Positions 24,206 to 32,436 of a stretch of 35,121 nt of DNA are shown piece after piece. The stretch spans positions 1 through 35,121 of the forward strand of contig SCKK01000039.1 of assembly GCA_004124475.1 (NCBI GenBank), read 5' to 3'. The notes under the pieces were generated by a model that did no database searches, had not been told where the DNA came from, and saw only the letters and a list, made by a program, of their open reading frames with translations. The stretch comes from Fidelibacterota bacterium. Its GTDB lineage: Bacteria; Fidelibacterota; Marinisomatia; Marinisomatales; SCKK01. Both the position numbers and the translations under genes were made by a program. Numbering within the stretch: the first letter of the stretch is position 1; every line of letters begins with the position of its first letter.

Positions 24206-25525
24206 TTATTCAATTAAATTCTTCAATTGCCTTAACACCTCGTAGTTGACAGGCGATTTTTTATCCTTAAATTTTTTTAGCTTCTCATTATATAATTCTT
24301 CCAAAATTCTATCTAAAATATTAGTTGCTTTTTTTTCCAGTTCTGTCTCGCCTGATCCTAATTGAGCATCTAAGCTACTATAAAGTTCATGCAGTTCTTT
24401 TTCTTCAATATTTGTTCTAGATTCTCTGGAGTATAATTTTGAATAACGCTCAATATCTCGCTTAAGGGCATTGTCACTTGCTGTAAGAAGGTCAAATATA
24501 TATGATGTTAAAACCTGATCAACCCTTTTTCCTCGTGGTGGTGTAGAAACTCTACATTCAATTTGTTTTTCTTTCTGCTCCAAAACAACAATTGAACATT
24601 CTTCATCCCTTAAATCCGTAGTTCCAACAACGCATAAAGGAGAATGGGTGGTAGCAATAAATTGTAGTTCTGAAAACTGATCCCGTACTAGTTTAACTAT
24701 ATTTTTTTGCCATTTCGGATGTAGATGTTGCTCAATTTCGTCCAATAAAATAATCCCTGAAATATTTAAAATTCTATTAATTGACACCTCCTTTTTTTTG
24801 CCTTCAAAAAGAGACTTCCAGCCAAACATATCAATAATCCAAGTTATAGTAGCTATATATCCATCACCTAACGCATCCATTGGCATTTTTCTACCCCATG
24901 GCCCACTTACTTTAATTCCAGAAAAGTCTAATGTAATTGCTCCCTTTTCCAACATCAAAATTGATTCTAATAGATTAAATATTTTTGTTTCGTCTATACC
25001 CAAAGATTGAATCCTTCTAATGTTTAACTCAGGATTTTGAAGTGGTTGACTATACCTAATTAACGTATAGACTGAATCTGTTATAACATAATCCGAATAA
25101 GATTCAGTTGCATGTAGGCTTCTTGCAGCTCCATAAGCACAAACAAAAAGATTATCCCAATCAAATGTATCAGGTTTTATTGGATTAACTTCTTGGCTTA
25201 CTTCAACTTCCTTAAAGTCATTCATTATAAATTTGGTAGTAATAAAAGTATTTTCTTTACATGCAGGATAGGGTTCTATATCCAGTCGAATAGAACCCTC
25301 TGTACACTCCCTTCGGATCCAGTCACTTCCAAGGTCATCTACAAGCCCTGAAGCTCCCGAAACTTCAGTTAATCCGATAGCAATACTTCTGAGAATAGTT
25401 GTTTTTCCAACTCCATTATCTCCTATAATTAATGCCCATTTCTTGAGCTCATTATTTGAATTAAAATCAATTTCAAGATGCTTAAAGCACCGAATGTTAT
25501 CTATCGTTATCTTTTTTATTTTCAT
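24206..25525 (-). CDS. AAA/ABC-type ATPase, PtuA-like (Septu-type defence)
   Basis: 439 aa of SMC/RecF-like ATPase architecture. The N-terminus is KKITIDNIRCFKHLEIDF, with Walker A G35-D-N-G-V-G-K-T42. Further blocks are FVCAYGAARS, an ABC-signature-like MDALGDGYIATITWI, Walker B IILLDEIEQHLHPKWQ and the switch His in IATTHSP. The C-terminal part is helical. Pairing with an HNH nuclease immediately downstream is the hallmark of Septu (PtuA-PtuB). It lies 125 bp downstream of the MfnB-like gene, in a visibly AT-rich stretch, consistent with horizontal acquisition as a unit with the next two genes. Confidence 0.85.
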   Translation of the reverse strand: MKIKKITIDNIRCFKHLEIDFNSNNELKKWALIIGDNGVGKTTILRSIAIGLTEVSGASGLVDDLGSDWIRRECTEGSIRLDIEPYPACKENTFITTKFIMNDFKEVEVSQEVNPIKPDTFDWDNLFVCAYGAARSLHATESYSDYVITDSVYTLIRYSQPLQNPELNIRRIQSLGIDETKIFNLLESILMLEKGAITLDFSGIKVSGPWGRKMPMDALGDGYIATITWIIDMFGWKSLFEGKKKEVSINRILNISGIILLDEIEQHLHPKWQKNIVKLVRDQFSELQFIATTHSPLCVVGTTDLRDEECSIVVLEQKEKQIECRVSTPPRGKRVDQVLTSYIFDLLTASDNALKRDIERYSKLYSRESRTNIEEKELHELYSSLDAQLGSGETELEKKATNILDRILEELYNEKLKKFKDKKSPVNYEVLRQLKNLIE

Positions 25526-25650
25526 TAGTATCGGATTAATATTGTTTCAAATAAATTGATATAGTAAGTCATTTTGATTTTATGCACATTTCTTGGGAAT
25601 TATGAGGACATAAAACAAAATGTAAGTTAAACCTTTAAATAGAAGCATAT

Positions 25651-26388
25651 TTATGAATTGTATTTGATAGTTTCAATTAACTCTAAGACTAACTCAGTTC
25701 TGATTTTACCAAATCTTAGTTCTTCATCTATGGATTCACACGCTGCCCCGCGCACACAAACAACATCAACACCAGTTTCCCATAACTTTAGCATTTGTTC
25801 TATTGTTATACTTCCTGCTAACCAGGCTTCTTTTCCCAACGAATGGAGATCATCAACAAGTTGTTTTAACTTTTTTACTGTGAAATAATCTAATAAAGAT
25901 TTTCCAATATTCTTATTGTAAGTATCGATCAACAATCCATCACAATTGATCTTTTCAACTAGCATAGGTCCGTCAATCAAAGGATTGAATACACTCATAT
26001 ATTCTTCATCCGGGAAAACAGCAGGGTACATCTTTTTTTCCGGGTGCCATTCTTTTATTGTCCGCATCAAACTTCTACCCAAATAAGTTGATCTTTCTAG
26101 GCTTAGCCCTGCCATTCCGCATTTAATAAAATCAGATCCTGCTGTGGCTACCCCTAAGGCTGCCTGACATGCAGTACTTAACACCGGTTGTTTTTCACCA
26201 ATGTTTGTTGAAATTGGTATTTGTTTAAATCCATTTGAATCCAATTTGTCCCGAACTGCTTTAATGTTTAGTGGATAGGGTGTACCTAAAGCTGATCCAG
26301 GGAATTCAACGTCAGCGATATGAGCCCCACCTCTAGCTGCAACCAATGCTTCTTTAGGACCTCTGACACTAACCAATAAACGACCCAT
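25651..26388 (-). CDS. MfnB-like protein ((5-formylfuran-3-yl)methyl phosphate synthase family)
   Basis: 245 aa, TIM-barrel type. Family blocks: GGAHIADVEFPGSALGTPYP, DFIKCGMAGL, CDGLLIDTYNKNIGKSLLDY, AWLAGSITIEQ and VVCVRGAACESI. The archaeal enzyme builds the furan ring of methanofuran from two glyceraldehyde-3-phosphates. Its DVK near residue 27 holds an active-site Lys (recalled from the M. jannaschii enzyme); here it is DVE. The FIK Lys and the D-x3-K-x3-K region are retained. Function may thus have diverged. No other methanofuran or C1-transfer genes are in the window. The upstream 296 bp include a relic of a methyltransferase tail. Confidence 0.8.
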   Translation of the reverse strand: MGRLLVSVRGPKEALVAARGGAHIADVEFPGSALGTPYPLNIKAVRDKLDSNGFKQIPISTNIGEKQPVLSTACQAALGVATAGSDFIKCGMAGLSLERSTYLGRSLMRTIKEWHPEKKMYPAVFPDEEYMSVFNPLIDGPMLVEKINCDGLLIDTYNKNIGKSLLDYFTVKKLKQLVDDLHSLGKEAWLAGSITIEQMLKLWETGVDVVCVRGAACESIDEELRFGKIRTELVLELIETIKYNS

Positions 26389-26512
26389 AGTAAATCCTTT
26401 CCAATCAATTGTAAAATTAAGATTGTTCGGATTGAAAACCCTTCAAGATTACCTTACTAAATGTAAAGAAAAGTTTTGTTCGGTGTGTACTTCAATTTCT
26501 TGCTCACAAATT

Positions 26513-26670
26513 CTATTTTTGTATACCTTCTTCCACAATCGCTTTCTCCTCCTCCGTTAGCCCATACAACGCATATCCGCAAGTGGATAGACAGACCATC
26601 AAAGGATCTATTTCGGTTTGGAGATTCTGCACATTAAGAATGACAATTTTTCTCTTTTTACGAGATCGTC
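26513..26670 (-). pseudogene. Methyltransferase C-terminal relic A
   Basis: The minus frame ends YALYGLTEEEKAIVEEGIQK and stop, preceded by LQTEID and a short unrelated insertion. LVYxLYGLTEEEIxIVEE is the typical C-terminal peptide of type IIG/Eco57I-like restriction-modification methyltransferases. Only about 40 residues remain. A closely related relic occurs at 28793-28890. Confidence 0.6.
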
Positions 26671-26684
26671 AATACTTGCATTTT

Positions 26685-28202
26685 TTAATTTATATGGTTT
26701 TGAGGTTTTAGCAATTTTTGCCAGACTTCCGTCAGTTGATAACCTCCGGCACGTTTAGATCCCATATATACAATTGCTTTGATATCCCTGAGAGTCTTTA
26801 TATGTCTTTCAATAGTCTTATAGGGCTTATTTAGTTTTCCTGTAATTTCGGAAGCTCTCAAGCTCTTATCTTTAATCAGCAGTTCAATAATTTCCTGCAT
26901 CGATGCCTTTAAGGCATCAGTAATTCCCTTACTTGTTCCCTCATTTATTCCCTCATTATAGTAATCAATAAGTAGTTTATTTAATCCCTCACTTATTCCC
27001 TCACTTATTCCCTCATTGTAATTAAATGGGACAGAAATTCCCGGGAAAGTAACTGTAACCGAATTTCCATGTACACGCCAAAATGGAATTTTGAAGCCCT
27101 GATCACGGCATTGTGAGATCATCTTTACTGTGCCTCGTCCAATTTTTTCAATCCAATTTCTTAAAAAAAAGATGTGTGCAATATCAGGGTTTACAGGAAT
27201 GGAAAGATGATCTTCAGCAAGAGATTTAACTGTTATTCCTTTGGGAAACTTGCCATAGCTGCTGATTTTTAGCTTATCTGGGTAAATGTTAATGGCAACA
27301 CTGCCAGAGTAAGACGAATAGTCGCGATGTATTATAGCATTAAGAATTGCTTCACGAACGGCTAATCGTGGAAATCCAAGCTTATCATTCCGCTTCCAAT
27401 CAGTGGATTTAAAAGAACTAGATACACCATATGCCAAGTCAAAAAAGTCAGTGATCTGTGTAGTTGATTGGAAAAGATTCTTATCGAAAATTTTATCGTA
27501 AAGAATATTTCCGCCGGTTTTATCAGTTTTGTATACAGATAATCTAATTCTAACTTGAGGGAAAAACTGTACAGGTTCTTTACCAAACATTAGTACGGCA
27601 GCGTTTGTGAAATCACCATTTTTGTACAAACCGTATTTACTTAAAAATTGAATGGGATCGGAAGGAATATTGATATCCCGATTAGCCATAGTTACATCTT
27701 TTATACATCCATTCACTTCATTGAGATCAATTTCATCTAACTCAATCTCAATTGCCGGCTTTGTCTCCCATCGCTGATTTATTTCTTGACTACTATGTAT
27801 AAGTTTTGCCAGTTGTGCAGAGCTGGCTTTGACGGTAGAAATGTTTTTTCTATAATAGATACTTCCCTTATAGATATAGGGTGGATTATTACCCTGCCAC
27901 ACATTAATCATGATAACATTCTTATTTTTGTAATTCTGAATATCCACGGAGATAACAGGTTCAGGGACGATTTCTTTTGTGAGGTATTTTGCAATTTCGT
28001 CTGCTTTGTATTTTGCTTTAGTAACGCCGATCACTTGATTTTTATCGCCGCAGCCGATTACTATCTGTCCACCCTTTTTATTAAGAAAGGAGCAAATTAT
28101 TTGGCCAACCTGTTCTTTATCATAAGATGACTTGAATTCAAGTGTTTCTGATTCTTCTTTTTTCAGAATTGATTCAAATTGCATTATATCATCACTTTTC
28201 AT
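26685..28202 (-). CDS. AlbA_2/Schlafen-like protein with ATPase and winged-helix domains
   Basis: 505 aa. The N-terminal AlbA_2 domain (ESETLEFKSSYD, LNKKGGQIVIGCGD) is followed by a GHKL-type ATP-binding region (RLAVREAILNAIIHRDYSSY, IGRGTVKMISQC). A repetitive linker (NEGISEGISEGLNKLL, YYNEGINEGTSKGI) leads to a C-terminal winged helix (SEITGKLNKPYKTIERHIKTL). Proteins of this layout are annotated as putative transcriptional regulators or RecG-related and are common in defence islands. The ATG overlaps the stop of the DUF4062 gene by 4 nt. The role is unproven; nucleic-acid sensing or cleavage through AlbA_2 is a possibility. Confidence 0.85.
   Translation of the reverse strand: MKSDDIMQFESILKKEESETLEFKSSYDKEQVGQIICSFLNKKGGQIVIGCGDKNQVIGVTKAKYKADEIAKYLTKEIVPEPVISVDIQNYKNKNVIMINVWQGNNPPYIYKGSIYYRKNISTVKASSAQLAKLIHSSQEINQRWETKPAIEIELDEIDLNEVNGCIKDVTMANRDINIPSDPIQFLSKYGLYKNGDFTNAAVLMFGKEPVQFFPQVRIRLSVYKTDKTGGNILYDKIFDKNLFQSTTQITDFFDLAYGVSSSFKSTDWKRNDKLGFPRLAVREAILNAIIHRDYSSYSGSVAINIYPDKLKISSYGKFPKGITVKSLAEDHLSIPVNPDIAHIFFLRNWIEKIGRGTVKMISQCRDQGFKIPFWRVHGNSVTVTFPGISVPFNYNEGISEGISEGLNKLLIDYYNEGINEGTSKGITDALKASMQEIIELLIKDKSLRASEITGKLNKPYKTIERHIKTLRDIKAIVYMGSKRAGGYQLTEVWQKLLKPQNHIN
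26930..27021. repeat. Coding 12-nt-type repeats (EGIS/EGIN linker)
   Basis: Repeated CTTATTCCCTCA-like units on the plus strand encode the N-E-G-I-S/N linker of the AlbA_2 protein. Such repeats can change length by slippage without breaking the frame. Confidence 0.65.
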
Positions 28203-28792
28203 AATGTTCTCATATTATCGATGATGTTTAATATTCTATTTTTATCACTAAACTGAGTGTTTATCACCTTTAAGATGTCATATAGTGTAAAATATTCATC
28301 GGTCCAATGTCCAACACGCTCTTCTGGTGGAATGTTATTTTGAATTGTATCATTATACATATCAATGACGCGTATGTCATCCAGAAGTGATGTTGGATGA
28401 TAATGAAATGTAGAGTTTTGTGTACCATCTGAGTTATACATATACTGTTTAAATAACACTCTTGCTACTCGGATGTCCCGATGGGCAATAAACCAGCGAG
28501 GCTTTTTTAGTGTTAAGGATAACTTCATTTCTTCGTGAGTTATTGATGTGTTTCCAATTAGGCCGGATCCATAAAATGGACGCAAGATTCCAAACAATAC
28601 ATCACAATTACTAACTGCTTCCAGACAGTTCTCCAGATTGGATTTTGAAGGATCCACCGGCAATGTTCTATAATGGGAATTGACGGGATGATAATCCATT
28701 TGTTCAAATAAACCGCAGATCTGCATTAGTTGGTCTTCAAAACCATATACTGAGGATGCCACCAATATCGTTATTTTCCCATCAGATGTCAT
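28199..28792 (-). CDS. DUF4062-domain protein
   Basis: 197 aa. ITILVASSVYGFEDQLMQIC at the start, then SKSNLENCLEAVSNCDVLFG, ILRPFYGSGL and SITHEEMKLSLTLKKPRWFI are hallmarks of DUF4062, a TIR/nucleoside-deoxyribosyltransferase-like fold often found in defence or signalling genes. It overlaps the AlbA_2 gene by 4 nt, so the two form a bicistronic unit. Its start codon lies within the last codons of methyltransferase relic B, indicating that it once followed a methyltransferase gene. Confidence 0.82.
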   Translation of the reverse strand: MTSDGKITILVASSVYGFEDQLMQICGLFEQMDYHPVNSHYRTLPVDPSKSNLENCLEAVSNCDVLFGILRPFYGSGLIGNTSITHEEMKLSLTLKKPRWFIAHRDIRVARVLFKQYMYNSDGTQNSTFHYHPTSLLDDIRVIDMYNDTIQNNIPPEERVGHWTDEYFTLYDILKVINTQFSDKNRILNIIDNMRTL

Positions 28793-28890
28793 ATGCTCTC
28801 ATTGTCTCCTCAACAATCGCTATCTCCTCCTCTGTCAACCCATACAACTCATACACCAACCGGTCAATTTCTGCTTCTAATTTATGGTAA
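28793..28890 (-). pseudogene. Methyltransferase C-terminal relic B
   Basis: The minus frame encodes KLEAEIDRLVYELYGLTEEE followed by IAIVEETMRAYDI and stop, about 30 residues. It is homologous to relic A at about 26513-26600 at protein and visibly at DNA level. The frame ends within the DUF4062 start region. Upstream an extra stop closes the frame, so the rest of the gene is gone. Confidence 0.65.
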
Positions 28891-28972
28891 TAGCATCAGG
28901 ATTAGCATGCTTGGTGGTAATGCACGGTCTCTTTTTTTTATCAAATTAATTTGTACAACAGGTTATAGTAAC

Positions 28973-31543
28973 CTATTTATATTGTTTTAAAATTGTTATA
29001 ATTTTGTTTGGATTTTTACATACTTCAAACTTCCATGACCCCATCTTCCTCCAACTTGAAACAGCGTTACACCATCTTTTTGCCGCTTCGTGTTTTGCAC
29101 GATCTTCTTCATCTTCATAACCCTTAACTTCCAGCACAAGTGTAATACCGGATATGAGCTTCACCAAGAAATCAGGCAAATACGTATTCTGACTTCCACC
29201 AAACTCGTAGTCTATGGTAAAACCAAGGTGATCGTTTTTCACGTATGAAAGAACTAAGTCATTTTGTTCAAGATAGTACGCTACTGATCCTTCCCACCGT
29301 TTTGTGTCGAGTACAACGTGGCTGACATGGCTTTTCAGGGTAGTTCTGGTCTTCTTAGCTGTTCTGAACAGTACTTCGGTAGTAGATCCTCTGGGGCGAA
29401 AGCGTTCGAGTCTGGGAATTAAAGGGGCTTCACCGGCCCCCTCATCCGGCCGTATTGCTGCACATAGTCTCTCGATGACTAACTGAACATATCGTTGCAA
29501 GCCCAGCTCCCGCTGGTCAATACTGTTGTATTCCACCCGACCGTTCTCAGATAATGGCTTCACATAATGTTTCACAATTTGCAGCACTTGAGGAAATAAC
29601 AGTTGTCTCGCCTGCATCTTGAAGTCATCACTTGCTAACAATGCTGAAGTAATCTGTCTCGCTATTTCGTAATGGAATTGCTGAGGACGTACACGCTCAT
29701 AAAATGCTTTCCGAGTTTCTTCTATGGTTTCACCAGGACCTGCAAGACCGGGAACGCCTATCTGGTAGCCAACACGAGCCCTGACGACGGTTTTCGTGGG
29801 TTCCGTTGAGGGGTCTATTTCAAGGAGTTCAATTTTGCTTATGTCGGCAGTAATCCGACTTTTCACTTTGTAAACAAACCCCTCTACTCTCGGGAATTCA
29901 ATCTTAAGTTCTTCTCTTTGTTTCAATGCTTTGACCAGGGTTGTTGGAGGAGGCGGAGGTGTGGGACCCACTGGTTTCTTTTTCACAGGAATAACTTCGA
30001 ATGGAATGCCATAGACGTCCACGTACTCGGGTACTGAAAAATCATCATATTGGGTTCGGCGTAAGCCTCTTCCAACAACTTGCTCACAAAGTAACTGAGA
30101 CTGAAAAGCCCTTAAACCCAAAATATGGGTCACATTCTGTGCATCCCACCCTTCTGTCAGCATTGAAACAGAAACAACACACCGGATATTTGCTCCTGGT
30201 TCACCGACTTTCCCAATAGTATTGACTTTTTTCCTCAGGGCTTCTGCTGCATCCTGTTTTGATTTTCCTTCCTCCCTTTCCTCAGCTTGACTTAGAAGTT
30301 TGCTGTCTATCCGGACTGTGTTCTCGATGTTTTCTGTGTTTCCCAACAATTCGGGAAACACATGTCCAGAATCAAAAACTTTCCGTTTGCGCTTCTTGCC
30401 TTTGGTGTCAGGAACTATTTCCATATGCTCACCGCTTATGTATTCGTGAATCACCTGTGCAATGTTTGTGTTATCACACACAACTATCATCACAGGAGGT
30501 ACTGGATAATTATTTTTTTGAAATTCTTCAAATTTATCCTTCCACTGTCCCGCCAGTTGCTGTAGAGCTCCTTCAGCCTCCCGGATAATGGCTTCTGGCT
30601 TGGGTTTTCGTTTACCACTTGCCCGCTCCTTCGCTGGGAGTTTCTCGTAGATCCATTTCCATAAAGCAAAGTACTCAGGAACGGGGCGTCCTGAGTTGGA
30701 ATCCACAGGCACTTGAGGAATCTTCACAATTCCACACTCTATGGCATCCACCAGTCCGAAGTCAGAAACAATCCATGGGAGAGGACTTCCTTCTGGATAC
30801 CCACTGCCATGGATATAAAATGGCGTTGCTGTTAAATCCATTACCAGATTGATTCCCCTTGCAAGATTGATTCTATCCAGACCAGAAATCCAGACCGTGG
30901 CTTCTTCTTTCTGTTTCTTTTCTTCAGCCGATAGTTTTGCAACTTTCGGATCGTCAGGATCGATGAGTGCTGGACGGTAGGCATGATGAGCTTCATCATT
31001 CATAACAAGGATGTTCTTGGCATTACCCAGGTCTCTCAGCACACGGTAGGCAAACGCCTGCGGGCTCTCTTTCCCCCGTTTCGTGATGCTCCGTTTCTTG
31101 CTGTCATCTATCATTGAAAATTGGTGCCAGTTGGTGATGATGAACTTCCCCCGCCCCAGAAACTCTATCAGGTTGGCTGGAACGAGACCGAATATGTCGT
31201 AGTAATTCCCTTTTGCACCTGGGATGAGTGCACGTTCTGGTTCAGAACCAACATTGGTTATAGGAGCACCGCCTAATCGTTCTTTGATTGTTAAATTTGG
31301 GCACACGATGAGAATAGCATCGGAGCACCATTTTGCCTGGCGGTTGTGTACTTTATTCAGGATACTCCACGCAGCAATCATTGCCATCACCACTGTCTTG
31401 CCGCTGCCAGTAGCCATTTTTATACACTGACGCCTCAGCGATGGAAAACCTTCTTCATTGGGTTCATCTTTTAGGAATAGTGATGCCACGCTGGCCTGGC
31501 TTATGAATCTCGTTGAGCCAGATAATGGTTTCTGCAGCCTCAA
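28973..31543 (-). CDS. res: Type III restriction enzyme Res subunit, main part (frameshifted)
   Basis: Helicase-nuclease of a BPTD_3080-type type III system. Helicase motifs are MATGSGKTVVMAM (K49), DEAHHAYRP, DLTATPFYIHG and TEGWDAQNVTHILGLRAF with QVVGRGLRR. The C-terminal nuclease motif is YLPDFLVKL...LVLEVKGY (PD-ExK). The authentic N-terminus is in a different frame (31464-31898). The two are separated by one extra base in a T4 run on the plus strand (31469-31472), and the first about 24 residues of this frame (MRLQKPLSG...) are out-of-frame translation. Removing one base would give a single protein of about 974 aa. It is either inactivated, phase-shifted or the site of a sequencing error. 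Confidence 0.85.
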   Translation of the reverse strand: MRLQKPLSGSTRFISQASVASLFLKDEPNEEGFPSLRRQCIKMATGSGKTVVMAMIAAWSILNKVHNRQAKWCSDAILIVCPNLTIKERLGGAPITNVGSEPERALIPGAKGNYYDIFGLVPANLIEFLGRGKFIITNWHQFSMIDDSKKRSITKRGKESPQAFAYRVLRDLGNAKNILVMNDEAHHAYRPALIDPDDPKVAKLSAEEKKQKEEATVWISGLDRINLARGINLVMDLTATPFYIHGSGYPEGSPLPWIVSDFGLVDAIECGIVKIPQVPVDSNSGRPVPEYFALWKWIYEKLPAKERASGKRKPKPEAIIREAEGALQQLAGQWKDKFEEFQKNNYPVPPVMIVVCDNTNIAQVIHEYISGEHMEIVPDTKGKKRKRKVFDSGHVFPELLGNTENIENTVRIDSKLLSQAEEREEGKSKQDAAEALRKKVNTIGKVGEPGANIRCVVSVSMLTEGWDAQNVTHILGLRAFQSQLLCEQVVGRGLRRTQYDDFSVPEYVDVYGIPFEVIPVKKKPVGPTPPPPPTTLVKALKQREELKIEFPRVEGFVYKVKSRITADISKIELLEIDPSTEPTKTVVRARVGYQIGVPGLAGPGETIEETRKAFYERVRPQQFHYEIARQITSALLASDDFKMQARQLLFPQVLQIVKHYVKPLSENGRVEYNSIDQRELGLQRYVQLVIERLCAAIRPDEGAGEAPLIPRLERFRPRGSTTEVLFRTAKKTRTTLKSHVSHVVLDTKRWEGSVAYYLEQNDLVLSYVKNDHLGFTIDYEFGGSQNTYLPDFLVKLISGITLVLEVKGYEDEEDRAKHEAAKRWCNAVSSWRKMGSWKFEVCKNPNKIITILKQYK

Positions 31544-31898
31544 GTTGACAGAAAAAAAGCTTCTTCTCTCGATCAGGTGTATTCCAATGTCGTAGGAGTT
31601 GTTTTGTCACATGGCTGGCATTTTTGTATCCTCCTTCCCGCCATTTCCTCACCTGATCTCGTATTTTGTTTACCAGTTCCAATTCCACCATCTCTTCTTC
31701 GGCGAAAAGCTTCGTTTGTCCTGTATCCAATCGCCGTCTTGCTCGAAAATAATAATGAGCCGATCTTCTCCCCGGCTGTTTGCTTGGCAATCCTGTGTCC
31801 TTTTCATATAGCCAATGATATTGGGGCTCAGTCCAAGGGCTATTGATGATCGGCTCATCAACGGCTAAATGTCGTTGAGCTTCAGGTTTAGTCATCAT
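31464..31898 (-). CDS. res: Type III restriction enzyme Res subunit, N-terminal part
   Basis: 144 residues ending in WLNEIHKPGQRGITIPKR and a stop created by the frameshift; the next in-frame residues would be DEPNEEGFPSLRRQCIKMAT. It begins at ATG 31898 or 31895 after AGGAGG, overlapping the truncated ORF6N gene. The EPQYHWLYEKDTG and REKKLFFCQLEAAETIIWL blocks belong to the domain before helicase motif I in this family. Alone it cannot be a restriction enzyme. Confidence 0.8.
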   Translation of the reverse strand: MMTKPEAQRHLAVDEPIINSPWTEPQYHWLYEKDTGLPSKQPGRRSAHYYFRARRRLDTGQTKLFAEEEMVELELVNKIRDQVRKWREGGYKNASHVTKQLLRHWNTPDREKKLFFCQLEAAETIIWLNEIHKPGQRGITIPKR

Positions 31899-32211
31899 TT
31901 CCTCCTATATCAAAACCGATCTTCCGCTTCGGTTCTACTTCAGGCGACTCTAACAACTGAGTCACAATCTCAACCACCCGGTTTAATGTGTCACCCTGAA
32001 TTCTCATCTCACGATCAAGCATTTCTACTCTCAAAGCCAACTCCTTGTTGGAGTAGAGCAATTCACGAAGACGCACAAACGCCCTTATAATCAGTATGTT
32101 GATTTCAATGGCTCGTTTGCTCCTAAGAACAGAATATAGCATGGCGACTCCTTGCTCTGTGAACACCATTGGTTTGTACCTTAATCCTATTCTATCTGAT
32201 TTGGAGGTCAC
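31888..32211 (-). pseudogene. ORF6N/KilA-N-type DNA-binding protein, N-terminally truncated
   Basis: About 107 residues from GTG 32211. Block FVTSKSDRIGLRYKPMVFTE plus QGVAMLYSVLRSKRAIEINI, IIRAFVRLREL, a coiled-coil region and an EPKRKIGF end match the second half of ORF6N proteins. The first 80-90 residues with the DNA-binding ORF6N core are absent. It lies between mod and res with short overlaps, a place where intact ORF6N genes are common in such operons. It may be translated but should lack its binding domain. Confidence 0.7.
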
Positions 32212-32228
32212 AAAATGTGTCCTCCATG

Positions 32229-32436
32229 TTAAGGTGCTAAACGGGCACCTCGAGATAATTCCACCACCTTCATCACCTCATTCCCCCGCTGGTCAATCAC
32301 CTTCACCGCTGCCTTTTTATGGTTTCCTGCTTCAAAGGGAAGGGATTCTTGACCCGTAAGCATCTCAAACCGCTCTTCATCCAGCGTCCCTTTCAAGGCA
32401 CGTTCCAACTTTTTCCATGCGGACTTATCAGGAAAA
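32229..32436 (-). pseudogene. Displaced C-terminal tail of the Mod subunit
   Basis: After AFF the native frame continues as PDKSAWKKLERALKGTLDEE and RFEMLTGQESLPFEAGNHKK, then AAVKVIDQRGNEVMKVVEL, stopping at 32229-32231. It is shifted by one base from the main mod frame at the A5 run 32433-32437 (six bases would keep the frame). An AGGTGC...GCACCT hairpin (32232-32250) overlaps its end. Confidence 0.8.

Noticed and set aside
26930-27021. Regular short repeats as a CRISPR array
   Set aside because: Units are about 12 nt without spacers and encode an in-frame linker of the AlbA_2 protein.
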